Source of the DNA: JAZQQB01 sp045628865
GTDB taxonomy: Bacteria > Bacillota > Clostridia > Lachnospirales > Lachnospiraceae
Direction of reading: 5' to 3'
NCBI GenBank assembly: GCA_045628865.1
Contig: JAZQQB010000047.1
Span: 1 to 43,036, forward strand
DNA: 43,036 nucleotides
Positions 33,215 through 42,859 of the stretch are shown here, piece after piece. The translations under genes and the position numbers were made by a program. Positions within the stretch are counted from its first letter, which is position 1, and every line of letters starts with the position of its first letter. A model generated the notes under the pieces. That model saw nothing but the letters and a program-made list of their open reading frames with translations. It was not told the origin of the DNA and made no database searches.

Positions 33215-34195
33215 TTGGGAGACGTCTTATCACAAAATGAGATAGATAGTTTGCTTCAGGCTTTAAGCTCTGGTGAACTTGATGTCGATAATATGGCGGA
33301 CAAAAATGAGAAACAGGTTAAAAACTATGATTTCAAACGTCCGGCAAAGTTCTCAAAGGAACACTTAAGAACTTTGGAAATTATTTTTGAACAATATTCG
33401 CGTTTGCTGTCTACAAACTTACCGCTTTACCTTCGCAAAAATATTCAGGTAAATGTAGCCAGTTCAGAAACGGTAATTTATTCGGAATTTACCAACGCGT
33501 TATCCAATCCGGTTATTCTTGGAATTGTTGATTTTCAACCACTTCAGGGACAGATCATCATGGATATGGCGGTAAATCTAGGATTCGCAATGATCGACCG
33601 AATGCTTGGCGGTCAGGGAAATCCATTGGAGAAAAACAGAGATTTTTCAGATATTGAGATGACTATTATAGAAAAAATCATGGTCATGAGCATGCAACTA
33701 ATGCGAGAACCCTGGAAGAATGTTTTAGAGATCAATCCGATTCTGGATCGAATTGAAACAAATCCACAGTTTGCGCAGATCATTTCACCGAATGATATGA
33801 TAGCCATTGTTACGCTGAATATGAAGATTGGCGAAGTAGAAGGATTTATGAATGTCTGTCTTCCATTCTTCACATTGGAAAATATCATGGATAAATTAAA
33901 CACCAAGTATTGGTTCTCGACCATGCAAAATACAGAGGGTGAAGAATATGCCGAGTATATTGAAACCATGGTTCGAAAGATTGATATGCCAGTAAAGGCG
34001 GTACTTGGAAAGAGCAAGGTTGCAGTAAGTGATATTGCAAACTTACAGGTAGGAGATATTATCCGTTTGGAATCAAAAATCGATTCTGAAATGGAGGTTT
34101 ATGTTGGTAATATCAAGAAATTTACGGCACTTCCAGGTGCTAGTAAAGATTCTTATGCGGTACGTGTAACATCAATTATAAGAGAGGGGGAATAG
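33215..34195 (+). CDS. fliM: Flagellar motor switch protein FliM
   Basis: FliM forms the C-ring wall and binds phosphorylated CheY. The 326-aa protein starts with the CheY-P-binding motif LSQNEIDSLLQAL, followed by the CheC-like middle domain (FKRPAKFSKEHLRTLEIIFE, QYSRLLSTNLPLYLR; GFAMIDRMLGGQG) and a C-terminal SpoA domain. The start is a TTG at 33215 behind GGGTGGTGAT; it gives the family's usual MGDVLSQNEID N terminus. It ends 3 nt before fliY. Confidence 0.97.
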   Translation: MGDVLSQNEIDSLLQALSSGELDVDNMADKNEKQVKNYDFKRPAKFSKEHLRTLEIIFEQYSRLLSTNLPLYLRKNIQVNVASSETVIYSEFTNALSNPVILGIVDFQPLQGQIIMDMAVNLGFAMIDRMLGGQGNPLEKNRDFSDIEMTIIEKIMVMSMQLMREPWKNVLEINPILDRIETNPQFAQIISPNDMIAIVTLNMKIGEVEGFMNVCLPFFTLENIMDKLNTKYWFSTMQNTEGEEYAEYIETMVRKIDMPVKAVLGKSKVAVSDIANLQVGDIIRLESKIDSEMEVYVGNIKKFTALPGASKDSYAVRVTSIIREGE

Positions 34196-34198
34196 CAA

Positions 34199-35455
34199 AT
34201 GGATGGAATGCTTTCACAGGATGAGATCAATGCTTTGTTAAGTGGCATGGATACAAGCGATTCTGACTCAGACGATGGCGGCGGTGCTGCATCAGGCGAT
34301 TATACGCTGGATACACAGTCAAGTGGAACAGGAAATGAAATCCTTTCTGATGTAGAAAAAGATGCGATTGGTGAGGTTGCCAATATCAGTATGGGAACTT
34401 CTGCAACAACCTTATACTCTTTGGTAAATCAGAAGGTTAATATTACAACTCCGGTTGTTAGTTTAACAACCTGGGATGAGATGATGGCACAGTATGAAAG
34501 ACCATGTGTATTTATTCAGATTCGATATACCGTAGGTTTGGATGGTTCCAATATTTTGGTGTTAAAGGAAAATGATGTTAAGGTCATCACTGATCTCATG
34601 ATGGGCGGTGATGGTACCAACACAGATGTGGAACTTGGAGAGCTGCATTTAAGTGCTATTTCGGAAGCCATGAACCAGATGATGGGATCAAGTGCTACAT
34701 CACTTTCTACCATGCTTGGTAAGACCATTGATATTAGCCCGCCAGAGGCGAGCCTTATTGATCTTCCGAAGACAACAAGCGGTGGAGACATTGCTTCATT
34801 TTTGGAAGGACAATTTGTAAAGGTAGCATTTAGCATGCAGATTTCTGATCTGGTTGATTCGACCATCATGCAGCTGTATCCGATAGATTTTGCAAAGTTT
34901 TTATGTGATACATTCTTGCAGACACAGATGGGAATGACTGCTGAACAGTTAAGCGGAGGCGGAGGTAGCGCACCAACACCTCCACCAGCACCAGCACCTG
35001 CAGCAGCGGCACCACCGCCAGCAGCACCACAGATGGCACCACCACCACAAATGGCACCACCGCCACAAATGGGAATGCCGCAGATGGGAATGCAGCCAAT
35101 GGGAATGCCGCAGATGGGAATGCCACCTTATGGAATGCCATATATGATGCCTCCACAGGGCGTCAATGTACAACAGGCACAATTCCAGAATTTCTCTACG
35201 GATTATAGTGCTATAGCAGGAAATGAGAATATTGGATTGATCATGGATGTTCCGTTGGAGGTTACAGTTGAACTTGGAAGAACAACGAAGACTATCTCAG
35301 ACATTCTTGATTTTGCACCTGGTACCATCATAGAACTGGATAAAATTGCAGGTGAACCTATTGATGTATTGGTAAATGGCAAATTCGTTGCAAAAGGCGA
35401 AGTAGTAGTTATCGAAGAAAGTTTTGGTATTCGTGTAACTGAGATCATAAAATAA
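34199..35455 (+). CDS. fliY: Switch protein/CheY-P phosphatase FliY
   Basis: FliY is the Gram-positive C-ring component that joins a CheC-like phosphatase to a FliN domain. The 418-aa protein has a FliM-like CheY-P-binding motif LSQDEINALL (5-14). Two intact phosphatase centres match D/S-x3-E-x2-N-x22-P: Asp55, Glu59, Asn62, Pro85 and Ser152, Glu156, Asn159, Pro182. A low-complexity Pro/Ala/Met linker runs from about 253 to 345, and the C-terminal SpoA (FliN) domain from about 346 to 418. The linker DNA contains tandem ATGGGAATGCCGCAG-type units. Retention of both active sites suggests it dephosphorylates CheY-P at the motor. No cheY follows it, unlike Bacillus. Confidence 0.96.
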   Translation: MDGMLSQDEINALLSGMDTSDSDSDDGGGAASGDYTLDTQSSGTGNEILSDVEKDAIGEVANISMGTSATTLYSLVNQKVNITTPVVSLTTWDEMMAQYERPCVFIQIRYTVGLDGSNILVLKENDVKVITDLMMGGDGTNTDVELGELHLSAISEAMNQMMGSSATSLSTMLGKTIDISPPEASLIDLPKTTSGGDIASFLEGQFVKVAFSMQISDLVDSTIMQLYPIDFAKFLCDTFLQTQMGMTAEQLSGGGGSAPTPPPAPAPAAAAPPPAAPQMAPPPQMAPPPQMGMPQMGMQPMGMPQMGMPPYGMPYMMPPQGVNVQQAQFQNFSTDYSAIAGNENIGLIMDVPLEVTVELGRTTKTISDILDFAPGTIIELDKIAGEPIDVLVNGKFVAKGEVVVIEESFGIRVTEIIK

Positions 35456-35469
35456 TTGGAGGTGACGGC

Positions 35470-35829
35470 GTGACCGCAAGACTTGCATCTACCGGGAACT
35501 CCGTCCTTCAATTTTTCACTGTGCTTCTGGTATTTATATTTGTTTTGGGAATCACCTTTTTTACCACAAGGTGGATAGCAAATTACCAGAAAAAGCAGAC
35601 TAAAGGAAAAAATATTGAAGTGATCGAGCAAAGCCGGGTTGGACAAAATAAGTATATACAAATAGTGAAGACTGGGGACAAATATGTGGTGATTGGAATT
35701 GGGAAGAATGAAATCACCATGTTGACCGAACTAGATTCAGACGAGATTAAGTTACCTAAGGATGGGGAAACCGAAGGACTGGATTTTAAGCAGGCTTTCA
35801 TGAAAGCGAAAAATCTGATGAAGAAGTAG
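35470..35829 (+). CDS. fliO: Flagellar export protein FliO
   Basis: FliO (FliZ in Bacillus) helps assemble the FliP ring of the export gate. The 119-aa protein has one membrane segment at about residues 13-33 (VLQFFTVLLVFIFVLGITFF) followed by a small cytoplasmic domain (EVIEQSRVGQNKYIQIVKTG, KYVVIGIGKNEITMLTEL) typical of the family. The start is a GTG at 35470 with GGAGGTG at 35459-35465. It lies between fliY and fliP. Confidence 0.9.
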   Translation: MTARLASTGNSVLQFFTVLLVFIFVLGITFFTTRWIANYQKKQTKGKNIEVIEQSRVGQNKYIQIVKTGDKYVVIGIGKNEITMLTELDSDEIKLPKDGETEGLDFKQAFMKAKNLMKK

Positions 35830-35837
35830 GCGACACT

Positions 35838-36806
35838 ATGAAGAAAAAATTGGGGATGTTATGTAAGGCAATCGCAATAGCGGTCATGATCATGACTGCA
35901 GGCGTGGCAAATACCGGAATTGTTGCACATGCAACAGTACAAAATGAGGGGGCAGATCATGCGTCCTCTGAAAGTGATTCAGAACATCATTATGTTGGCG
36001 ATGATTCGACCATTGAATCTGTGGGAGCTGATGTGATGACGAATGATGAAGATGATGCGGATCAAAGAACTTATATTGATCCGGCAGGTACAGCTGAAAC
36101 ACAGGATGATCTAACATCTTTAAATATTGGTAATAATCTTACAATCACATATGACGATGGAGAAGGAGAAGGTAAAGGAGAACTAAATGGCGCTTTGCGT
36201 ATTTTGATCTTACTGACTTTGATTGCAATTGCTCCATCCTTACTCATAATGATGACAGCCTTCACAAGACTGATCATTGTCTTACATTTCACCAGAGCAG
36301 CATTAAATACACAGACAGCACCACCAAACCAGGTACTCTTAGGCATTGCATTGTTTTTGACCTTATTTATTATGAGACCTACCTTGACGGAGGTTTATGA
36401 ATACGGAATCAAACCATTTGATGCAGGAGAGATTTCCCAGGAAGCTTTTATTGAAAATTCTATGGAACCCTTACGAGAATTCATGTATGGGCAGACCATG
36501 ACAAAGGATGCCCAGATGTTTATGGAGATTGCGGGCTATGACTGGACCGGAAAGTTAGAGGATATTCCTTCTCTTGTACTGATTCCTAGCTTTATCGTAA
36601 GTGAGTTAAGAACAGCATTTATTATCGGTTTCTTTATCTATATTCCGTTTATTGTCATCGATATGGTAGTGGCGTCGGTACTGATGAGTATGGGTATGAT
36701 GATGTTGCCGCCAACAACTATTTCGATGCCATTTAAGATTTTATTATTTGTATTAGCCGATGGTTGGAGCCTCATTATTGTTAATGTGGTTAAGACATTC
36801 TACTGA
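35838..36806 (+). CDS. fliP: Flagellar export gate protein FliP with acidic N-terminal extension
   Basis: FliP is the core pore protein of the export gate. The 322-aa protein has a signal peptide (about residues 1-33, ending VAHA), an acidic Ser/Asp/Glu-rich stretch at about 34-118, then the conserved core: LRILILLTLIAIAPSLLIMM, TAFTRLIIVLHFTRAALNTQ, PPNQVLLGIALFLTLF, and the C-terminal FIVSELRTAFIIGFFIYIPF and MGMMMLPPTTISMPFK. The extension makes it some 70 residues longer than common FliP proteins and is unlike its relatives in composition. The C-terminal half is fully typical. Confidence 0.95.
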   Translation: MKKKLGMLCKAIAIAVMIMTAGVANTGIVAHATVQNEGADHASSESDSEHHYVGDDSTIESVGADVMTNDEDDADQRTYIDPAGTAETQDDLTSLNIGNNLTITYDDGEGEGKGELNGALRILILLTLIAIAPSLLIMMTAFTRLIIVLHFTRAALNTQTAPPNQVLLGIALFLTLFIMRPTLTEVYEYGIKPFDAGEISQEAFIENSMEPLREFMYGQTMTKDAQMFMEIAGYDWTGKLEDIPSLVLIPSFIVSELRTAFIIGFFIYIPFIVIDMVVASVLMSMGMMMLPPTTISMPFKILLFVLADGWSLIIVNVVKTFY

Positions 36807-36828
36807 CATGGGAAAAAGGAGGAATCAA

Positions 36829-37098
36829 ATGACAGCAGAAACAATTGTAAGTATTATGTCCAATGGACTGTATGTAATTTTAAAAACTGCAATCCCGATT
36901 CTTTTGATTTCCTTGATCATAGGTCTTATTGTAAGTATTTTTCAAACAGTAACATCCATCCAGGAACAAACCTTAACTTTTGTGCCAAAGATCATTGGGG
37001 TGTTTGTGGGAATTATGCTTTTGGGAAATTATATGTTAAATAATATGACAGAATATATGACACTTTTATGGAGTGATTTTACAAAATATATACATTGA
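36829..37098 (+). CDS. fliQ: Flagellar export gate protein FliQ
   Basis: FliQ is the small two-helix subunit that wraps the FliP/FliR pore. From the ATG at 36829 it is 89 aa, the usual size, with membrane segments at about residues 13-38 and 50-72 around the conserved VSIFQTVTSIQEQTLTFVPK. AAAGGAGG is 5 nt upstream. The reading frame is open further upstream, but only into the fliP gene. It ends 14 nt before fliR. Confidence 0.96.
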   Translation: MTAETIVSIMSNGLYVILKTAIPILLISLIIGLIVSIFQTVTSIQEQTLTFVPKIIGVFVGIMLLGNYMLNNMTEYMTLLWSDFTKYIH

Positions 37099-37112
37099 TG
37101 GAAGGTGTGCAA

Positions 37113-37895
37113 ATGATCGATCTGACATTCTCAATGGAAGCAATTGAATATTTTCTTTTGGTCTTTGTCAGAGTGACTTGCTTTATTTTTATTGCACCTT
37201 TTTTTGGTATGCATAATACACCTAGAATGGCAAAAATTGCCATTGGACTTTATACATCCGTCCTTTTGGTCGGAGTGATCGATGATCCTGTTTTACCGAC
37301 ATATGGTACGGTATGGGGATATGGGATTCTTGTTATGAAGGAAGCAATTACAGGATTTTTGATAGGATATGGAGCACAGATGTGTACCAATATTGTTTCC
37401 TTTGCAGGAAGGATTGTAGATACAGAGTCTGGACTTGCAATGGCGAGTCTGTTGGATCCGACTACAGGACAGGATATTACCCTGTCAGGTTCTATTTATC
37501 AGAATGCTATTATTCTTTTGTTGATCATAACAGGTATGCACAGATATTTGTTAACAGCACTTGCTGAAACATTTACGTTGATTCCTGTGGCAGGAGCAGT
37601 TTTTCGGACGGATACATTGGTTGAGAATATGATCATCTTTTTAGGAGATTTTGTAATATTGGGTTTTCGAATTGCATTGCCGGTTTTTGTGGTAATGACA
37701 TTACTAAATGCAGTGCTTGGCGTTTTGGCAAAGGTATCACCGCAGATGAATATGTTTGCGGTAGGTATGCAGCTTAAGGTGATCGTGGGACTAAGCGTGT
37801 TGTTTATTACCATGCAGATGCTTCCGCAGATTGCCAATAAGATTTTTGAAGAGATTCAAAAGATCACTGTATTATTTGTGAAAGGGATGATGTAA
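37113..37895 (+). CDS. fliR: Flagellar export gate protein FliR
   Basis: FliR completes the FliP5FliQ4FliR1 pore. From the ATG at 37113 it has 260 aa. GGAAGGTG is placed 6 nt upstream, while the more upstream in-frame ATG and TTG overlap the fliQ stop and have no ribosome binding site. It is a polytopic membrane protein with about six hydrophobic segments, including EYFLLVFVRVTCFIFIAPFF and the conserved AKVSPQMNMFAVGMQLKVIV region. Its TAA shares one base with the flhB ATG. Confidence 0.95.
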   Translation: MIDLTFSMEAIEYFLLVFVRVTCFIFIAPFFGMHNTPRMAKIAIGLYTSVLLVGVIDDPVLPTYGTVWGYGILVMKEAITGFLIGYGAQMCTNIVSFAGRIVDTESGLAMASLLDPTTGQDITLSGSIYQNAIILLLIITGMHRYLLTALAETFTLIPVAGAVFRTDTLVENMIIFLGDFVILGFRIALPVFVVMTLLNAVLGVLAKVSPQMNMFAVGMQLKVIVGLSVLFITMQMLPQIANKIFEEIQKITVLFVKGMM

Positions 37896-39004
37896 TGCTT
37901 TCCTTAGACCTTCAGTTTTTTGCAAAGGATGGACCTGGTGGCGAAAAAACAGAAGATGCCACACCCAAAAAGCTGGATAAAGCAAGAGAAGAGGGACAGG
38001 TAGCCAAAAGTAAAGAAATAGCAAATGCAACCAGTTTATTTGCATTGTTTTTACTTATTAAATTCTATGCTGCAAGCATGGGAAGAAGTCTGATCACCAT
38101 ATTTGGCAATATCTATGGGAAAATTGATCAGGCCACGGTCTATCAGGGAGATGGGCAGATACTGGTAAATATCAGAAATGTGATAGCACAAGCGATATAT
38201 CAGATGGCAATGATCGTTTTACCAATTTTTTTGCTCGGTTGTGTGCTTGCATTTTTAAGTGATCTGGTACAGGTGAAATGGAAACCGACTTCGAAACCAC
38301 TTAAGCCAAAGTTTAATAAATTAAATCCCATCAATGGAATCAAAAGATTGTTTTCCTTACAGTCCTTGATGGAATTGTTGAAATCAATCTTAAAAATTGG
38401 GCTGATCGGTTATGTGGCATATTCCTACTTAAAGGGAGAAAGCAACAAAATACTGATCCTATATGAATTAACTCTAATGCAGGGTATCGGCTTAATGGCA
38501 GATATTATTGTAAGTTTAGGAATCAGAATCTCAGCAGCCTATTTAGTCATTGCCATTCTTGATTTCATTTATCAAAAGGTGAAATTTAAGAACGATATGA
38601 AGATGACCAAACAAGAGGTTAAGGATGAGATGAAGGATCAGGAAGGTGATCCGCAGGTAAAGGGTAAGATTCGAAGTAAGATGAGAGAAGCGTCTCAGCG
38701 AAGAATGATGGCTGATGTGCCAAAAGCAGATGTGGTTATCACAAACCCGACCCACTTCGCTGTTGCTTTAAAATATGATCCTTCAGAAAAAGATGCACCT
38801 TATCTTTTAGCTAAAGGGGAAGATTATCTGGCACAAAAGATCAAAGAAATTGCCAGAGAAAATCAAATTGAAATAGTAGAAAATAAACCACTTGCACGAG
38901 CAATTTATCACAATGTAGATGTGGGGGCTACCATTCCACCGGAACTGTATCAGGCAGTGGCAGAAGTGCTGACACAGGTTTACAAAGCACAGGGAAAGAT
39001 TTGA
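37895..39004 (+). CDS. flhB: Flagellar export switch protein FlhB
   Basis: FlhB controls the substrate-specificity switch from hook to filament proteins. The 369-aa protein has the N-terminal EKTEDATPKKLDKAREEGQV signature, four membrane segments between about residues 45 and 225, and a cytoplasmic domain with the autocleavage site NPTH at 284-287 in VVITNPTHFAVALKYD. The cleavage sequence is intact. It overlaps fliR by one base (TAATG) and precedes flhA by 41 nt. Confidence 0.97.
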   Translation: MLSLDLQFFAKDGPGGEKTEDATPKKLDKAREEGQVAKSKEIANATSLFALFLLIKFYAASMGRSLITIFGNIYGKIDQATVYQGDGQILVNIRNVIAQAIYQMAMIVLPIFLLGCVLAFLSDLVQVKWKPTSKPLKPKFNKLNPINGIKRLFSLQSLMELLKSILKIGLIGYVAYSYLKGESNKILILYELTLMQGIGLMADIIVSLGIRISAAYLVIAILDFIYQKVKFKNDMKMTKQEVKDEMKDQEGDPQVKGKIRSKMREASQRRMMADVPKADVVITNPTHFAVALKYDPSEKDAPYLLAKGEDYLAQKIKEIARENQIEIVENKPLARAIYHNVDVGATIPPELYQAVAEVLTQVYKAQGKI

Positions 39005-39045
39005 TCCAGAGGGTCTCTTAAAATTTAGAAGAAAGGAGACAAAAG

Positions 39046-41079
39046 ATGAAACGACAGGATATCGCAGTAGCATTTTATGTACTTGCAGCATTTGTAATGT
39101 TTATCGTATCCATTCCATCCTGGTTATTGGATATGTTATTAGCTTTTAATATTGCAATGGCATTTACCATTATGTTTGGTACCATGTTTAGCAAGGAAGT
39201 TTTGGATATGTCCTATTATCCAACCATGTTACTGTTCACCACAATTTTTCGTATTGCTTTAAATGTATCTTCTACCAAGCTGATCCTGACAACAGGTAAT
39301 CCTGGTAATGTAGTAAGTACTTTTGGAAAATACGTTGGTGGTGGAGATCTGATTGTCGGTACCATTGTATTTATCATTCTGATCCTGATTCAGTTCATGG
39401 TAATCAACAAAGGATCTGAACGAGTTGCTGAAGTAACAGCCAGATTTACATTGGATGCTATGCCGGGTAAACAGATGGCAATCGATGCAGATTTAAATAC
39501 AGGCGCCATCAATGACCAACAGGCTAAGGAAAGACGAGAGAAGCTACAGCAGGAAGCAAGCTTCTTCGGTTCCATGGATGGTGCGGTGAAGTACGTAAAG
39601 GGTGATGCTACAGCAGGTTTGCTGATTACAGCAGTAAACGTTATTGGCGGTATTGCTATGGGCGTGCTTCGTCAGAATCTTGATTTTTCCATGGCACTTG
39701 ATAAATATGTAATCTTGACCATTGGTGATGGACTGGTATCACAGATTCCATCCTTGCTGATCTCCTTATCAACTGGTATCCTGGTAACAAAAGGAAGCAA
39801 ACAGGCTGATTTTGGTACAGCACTCATCAGTCAGTTGTTTGGCATTCCAAAGGTGCTTTATATGGTAGGGGCAGCTTTGATTGGTTTAGGAATCTTAACA
39901 CCATTAAAATGGTACATTTTTGTAACACTTGGTTTGGCATTTGTAATTGCAGGAAGAAATATCCAGAATACAATTGCACTGGAAGCAATTGAAGGGGAAG
40001 CAGATGTTTCTGAGGAAGAGGCAGAGGAGATCAGGCGGCCTGAAAATGTGAATTCTCTTTTACAGGTGGATCCTATTGAACTTGAATTTGGTTATGGAAT
40101 CATACCACTTGCAGATGTGAATCAGGGTGGTGATCTTTTGGATCGTGTCGTTATGATTCGTAGACAGATTGCATTAGAACTTGGAACCATTGTACCGATC
40201 ATTCGACTCAGAGATAACATTCAGCTGAATCCAAATCAGTATATTATTAAGATTAAGGGTATTCAGGTAAGTGAGGGAGAAATCCTTTTTGATCATTATA
40301 TGGCAATGAATCCAGGATTTGTTGAGGAGGAGATTTCAGGTATTCCAACCTTTGAACCATCCTTCCATTTGCCAGCAATCTGGATTACAGAAGGACAAAG
40401 AGAAAGGGCGGAAAGTTTAGGATACACTGTTGTTGATCCGCCTTCTATAATCGCAACACATTTAACGGAAGTGATCAGGGTTCATATTTCTGAACTTTTG
40501 ACAAGACAGGATGTACAAAATCTTACAACAAACTTAAAAGAGAATCATCCTGTACTTGTTGACGAATTGGTACCAAAGGTATTAAGTCTTGGAGATATTC
40601 AGAAAGTATTACAGAACTTGTTAAAAGAAGGTGTATCTATCAGAGATTTACATACCATTTATGAAACATTGGCGGATCATGCAGCGAGTACCAGAGATAC
40701 AGATATATTAACAGAATATGTAAGACAGAGCTTGAAAAGAGCTATCAGCATGAAATATTTTCCGGTAAATGAAACTACAAGCGTTGTAACACTTGATCCA
40801 AAGCTTGAACAGGAAATCATGGCTGGTGTAAAGCAGACTGAACAGGGAGCATTTTTAAATCTTGCTCCGGAAAAAACAAAATCCATTGTGCAATCGGTGG
40901 AAACAGAAGTAGGTAAGCTGGAGAATCTTGGAAAAAATCCGATTATCTTAACTTCTCCGATTGTAAGAACCTATTTTAAACGATTAACCGAAGATTATTT
41001 TAAAGATTTGATCGTAGTATCTTACAATGAAGTCGAATCTAATGTAGAATTACAATCAGTAGGAATGATTTCTGCTTAA
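39046..41079 (+). CDS. flhA: Flagellar export protein FlhA
   Basis: FlhA forms the nonameric ring that receives substrate-chaperone complexes beneath the export gate. The 677-aa protein has about eight membrane segments in residues 1-310 and the FHIPEP family signature including FRIALNVSSTKLILTTGNPG. The loop with RFTLDAMPGKQMAIDADLN, a cytoplasmic linker after residue 320 and the large C-terminal domain complete it. AAAGGAG is 7 nt ahead of the ATG. It is followed 26 nt later by flhF. Confidence 0.97.
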   Translation: MKRQDIAVAFYVLAAFVMFIVSIPSWLLDMLLAFNIAMAFTIMFGTMFSKEVLDMSYYPTMLLFTTIFRIALNVSSTKLILTTGNPGNVVSTFGKYVGGGDLIVGTIVFIILILIQFMVINKGSERVAEVTARFTLDAMPGKQMAIDADLNTGAINDQQAKERREKLQQEASFFGSMDGAVKYVKGDATAGLLITAVNVIGGIAMGVLRQNLDFSMALDKYVILTIGDGLVSQIPSLLISLSTGILVTKGSKQADFGTALISQLFGIPKVLYMVGAALIGLGILTPLKWYIFVTLGLAFVIAGRNIQNTIALEAIEGEADVSEEEAEEIRRPENVNSLLQVDPIELEFGYGIIPLADVNQGGDLLDRVVMIRRQIALELGTIVPIIRLRDNIQLNPNQYIIKIKGIQVSEGEILFDHYMAMNPGFVEEEISGIPTFEPSFHLPAIWITEGQRERAESLGYTVVDPPSIIATHLTEVIRVHISELLTRQDVQNLTTNLKENHPVLVDELVPKVLSLGDIQKVLQNLLKEGVSIRDLHTIYETLADHAASTRDTDILTEYVRQSLKRAISMKYFPVNETTSVVTLDPKLEQEIMAGVKQTEQGAFLNLAPEKTKSIVQSVETEVGKLENLGKNPIILTSPIVRTYFKRLTEDYFKDLIVVSYNEVESNVELQSVGMISA

Positions 41080-41105
41080 AAAGTAACTGAAGGGGTGATG
41101 GCGTA

Positions 41106-42530
41106 ATGATCATCAAAAAATACCAGGGTAGGACAGAAAAAGAAGCAGTAGATGCTGCAAAGAGAGAACTTGGAGGCAGTGTAGTGATCATGAATTCCAA
41201 GTCTGTCAAGAAGAAGGGATTATTTGCTTTTTTGCAGCCGCAGTATATTGAAATTACTGCTGCAATTGAAGATGATCCTGATAATAAGGGTAAGGGAAAC
41301 TCTGATTTTTCAGAAAAAAAAGAAACTGTAGAAGAAAGTCCGAAAAAGCAAAGTACATTTTCGGAAGCAGCGGAGGCTATTAAGAGCATCGCTGCTATCC
41401 AGAGCGCTGCAGGGGATCCGTTTGAAAAATCCCGAGAGGCTATTTTGGAAAAAACGATGTCTCCGATGGAACATTATACAGAGGCTGTGAAAAAGACAGC
41501 AAGTAATTCTTTATTGTATAGTAAAGAAGATGAAAGAATTATCAAACAGGCAAACGAAGAGAGCAGAAATTCTGTGAATGAGTCCAAAATCTTAGAACAA
41601 AAGCTTGAAAGTCTTCAGAATCTGATTGAAAGGCAACTTGTGAAGCCGGATGAAACAAAATCAGCAGATAAGCCAGAAGGAGAGATGCAAAAAGAACGTG
41701 AAATGCAGATGTTTCTAAAGCTTTTGTATAATACCATGATCGACAATGAAGTGGATGAAAAGTATGCAAATCAGATTATTGATGAGATGGATAAGGTGAC
41801 CAAAAACAATATGCCGATTGACTATATTTTGGCTAATGTCTATCAGAAGATGATTCTGAAATTTGGCAGACCTTTTGGAATTACACCTGCACAGAATCAT
41901 AAGCCAAAGGTGATTTTTTTCATAGGACCAACTGGAGTAGGAAAGACAACAACCATTGCAAAGATTGCTTCTAAGTTCCATGTGGAGGAACAAAAAAAGA
42001 TAGCTCTTTTGACCGCAGATACTTATCGAATTGCAGCCGCAGAGCAGCTACGGACTTATGCAACCATTATGGATGTTCCGTTTAGAGTGATATATTCAAA
42101 GGAAGAGGTTGAAAATGCATATCGTGATTTTAACGAATATGATTATATTCTGGTAGATACGGCTGGACATTCTCATCACAATGATATCCAAAAGCAGAAT
42201 ATGGAAACCTTTATCCATTCTTTGGATGGAATTGCTGAAACAGAGGTATTTTTGGTTGTGAGCGCAACTACAAAGTATAGAGATTTGACGAGCATTGCGG
42301 ATACTTACAAGAAAATGACGGATTATAAGATCATCTTTACAAAGCTGGATGAGACAACAACATTGGGTAATTTGCTGAATTTAAGATTATATACAGGTTT
42401 TCCTTTGTCTTATGTTACATGTGGTCAGAATGTTCCAGATGATATTGAGAATTTCAATCCGCAGGCTACCGTGAAGCAGTTATTGCGCGTGAAAAAACCT
42501 TTGCGAGAAGATGAAAGTAGTGCGAGCTAG
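41106..42530 (+). CDS. flhF: Flagellar placement GTPase FlhF
   Basis: FlhF is an SRP-type GTPase that sets the place and number of flagella together with FlhG. The 474-aa protein has a basic N-terminal B domain (MIIKKYQGRTEKEAVDAAKR, then ELGGSVVIMNSKSVK), a charged, poorly conserved linker to about residue 215, and an NG domain with G1 GPTGVGKT at 274-281, the AADTYRIAAAEQLRTY region, DTAGHSHHN (G3) and FTKLDETTTLGN (G4). The next gene is flhG, its ATPase partner. Confidence 0.96.
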   Translation: MIIKKYQGRTEKEAVDAAKRELGGSVVIMNSKSVKKKGLFAFLQPQYIEITAAIEDDPDNKGKGNSDFSEKKETVEESPKKQSTFSEAAEAIKSIAAIQSAAGDPFEKSREAILEKTMSPMEHYTEAVKKTASNSLLYSKEDERIIKQANEESRNSVNESKILEQKLESLQNLIERQLVKPDETKSADKPEGEMQKEREMQMFLKLLYNTMIDNEVDEKYANQIIDEMDKVTKNNMPIDYILANVYQKMILKFGRPFGITPAQNHKPKVIFFIGPTGVGKTTTIAKIASKFHVEEQKKIALLTADTYRIAAAEQLRTYATIMDVPFRVIYSKEEVENAYRDFNEYDYILVDTAGHSHHNDIQKQNMETFIHSLDGIAETEVFLVVSATTKYRDLTSIADTYKKMTDYKIIFTKLDETTTLGNLLNLRLYTGFPLSYVTCGQNVPDDIENFNPQATVKQLLRVKKPLREDESSAS

Positions 42531-42596
42531 TAAAAATAATCAGAATATATGTAAGGGGAAAGCGTTACAGTTCACCAAAGGAAATGGGGTATTCTT

Positions 42597-42859
42597 ATGG
42601 ATCAAGCTACGCAATTAAGAAATATAATCAAGGCTAATTCGCCCGTGCAGATGCAACGGCCGATGGCACGAGTAATTACAGTTACAAGTGGAAAGGGCGG
42701 CGTTGGAAAGTCCAATGCAGCTATCAATTTAGCAATCCAGTTTCGAAAAATGGGACAACGAGTTATTATTTTGGATGCAGATTTTGGATTGGCTAATATA
42801 GAGATCATGTTTGGGGCAATACCCAAAAATAATTTATCGGATCTGATCTATCAAGGGAA
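42597..42859 (+). CDS. flhG: MinD-like ATPase FlhG, truncated by an assembly artefact
   Basis: FlhG (FleN/YlxH) is a MinD-family ATPase that stimulates FlhF and limits flagellar number. Only the first ~88 codons are real sequence. The N terminus MDQATQLRNII is the amphipathic segment known to activate FlhF GTPase, and the deviant Walker A SGKGGVGKSN lies at residues 31-40, followed by ILDADFGLANIEIMFG. From 42860 the frame runs into library adapter and stops at 42923, so the tail SRIVAMSFCEPRRC is not biological. The natural gene should be about 290 aa and continue beyond the window. The start has AAATGGGG about 8 nt upstream. Confidence 0.93.

Noticed and set aside
34866..35182. Low-complexity open frames opposite the fliY linker
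   Set aside because: They mirror the Pro/Met repeat DNA of the fliY linker and have no independent support.
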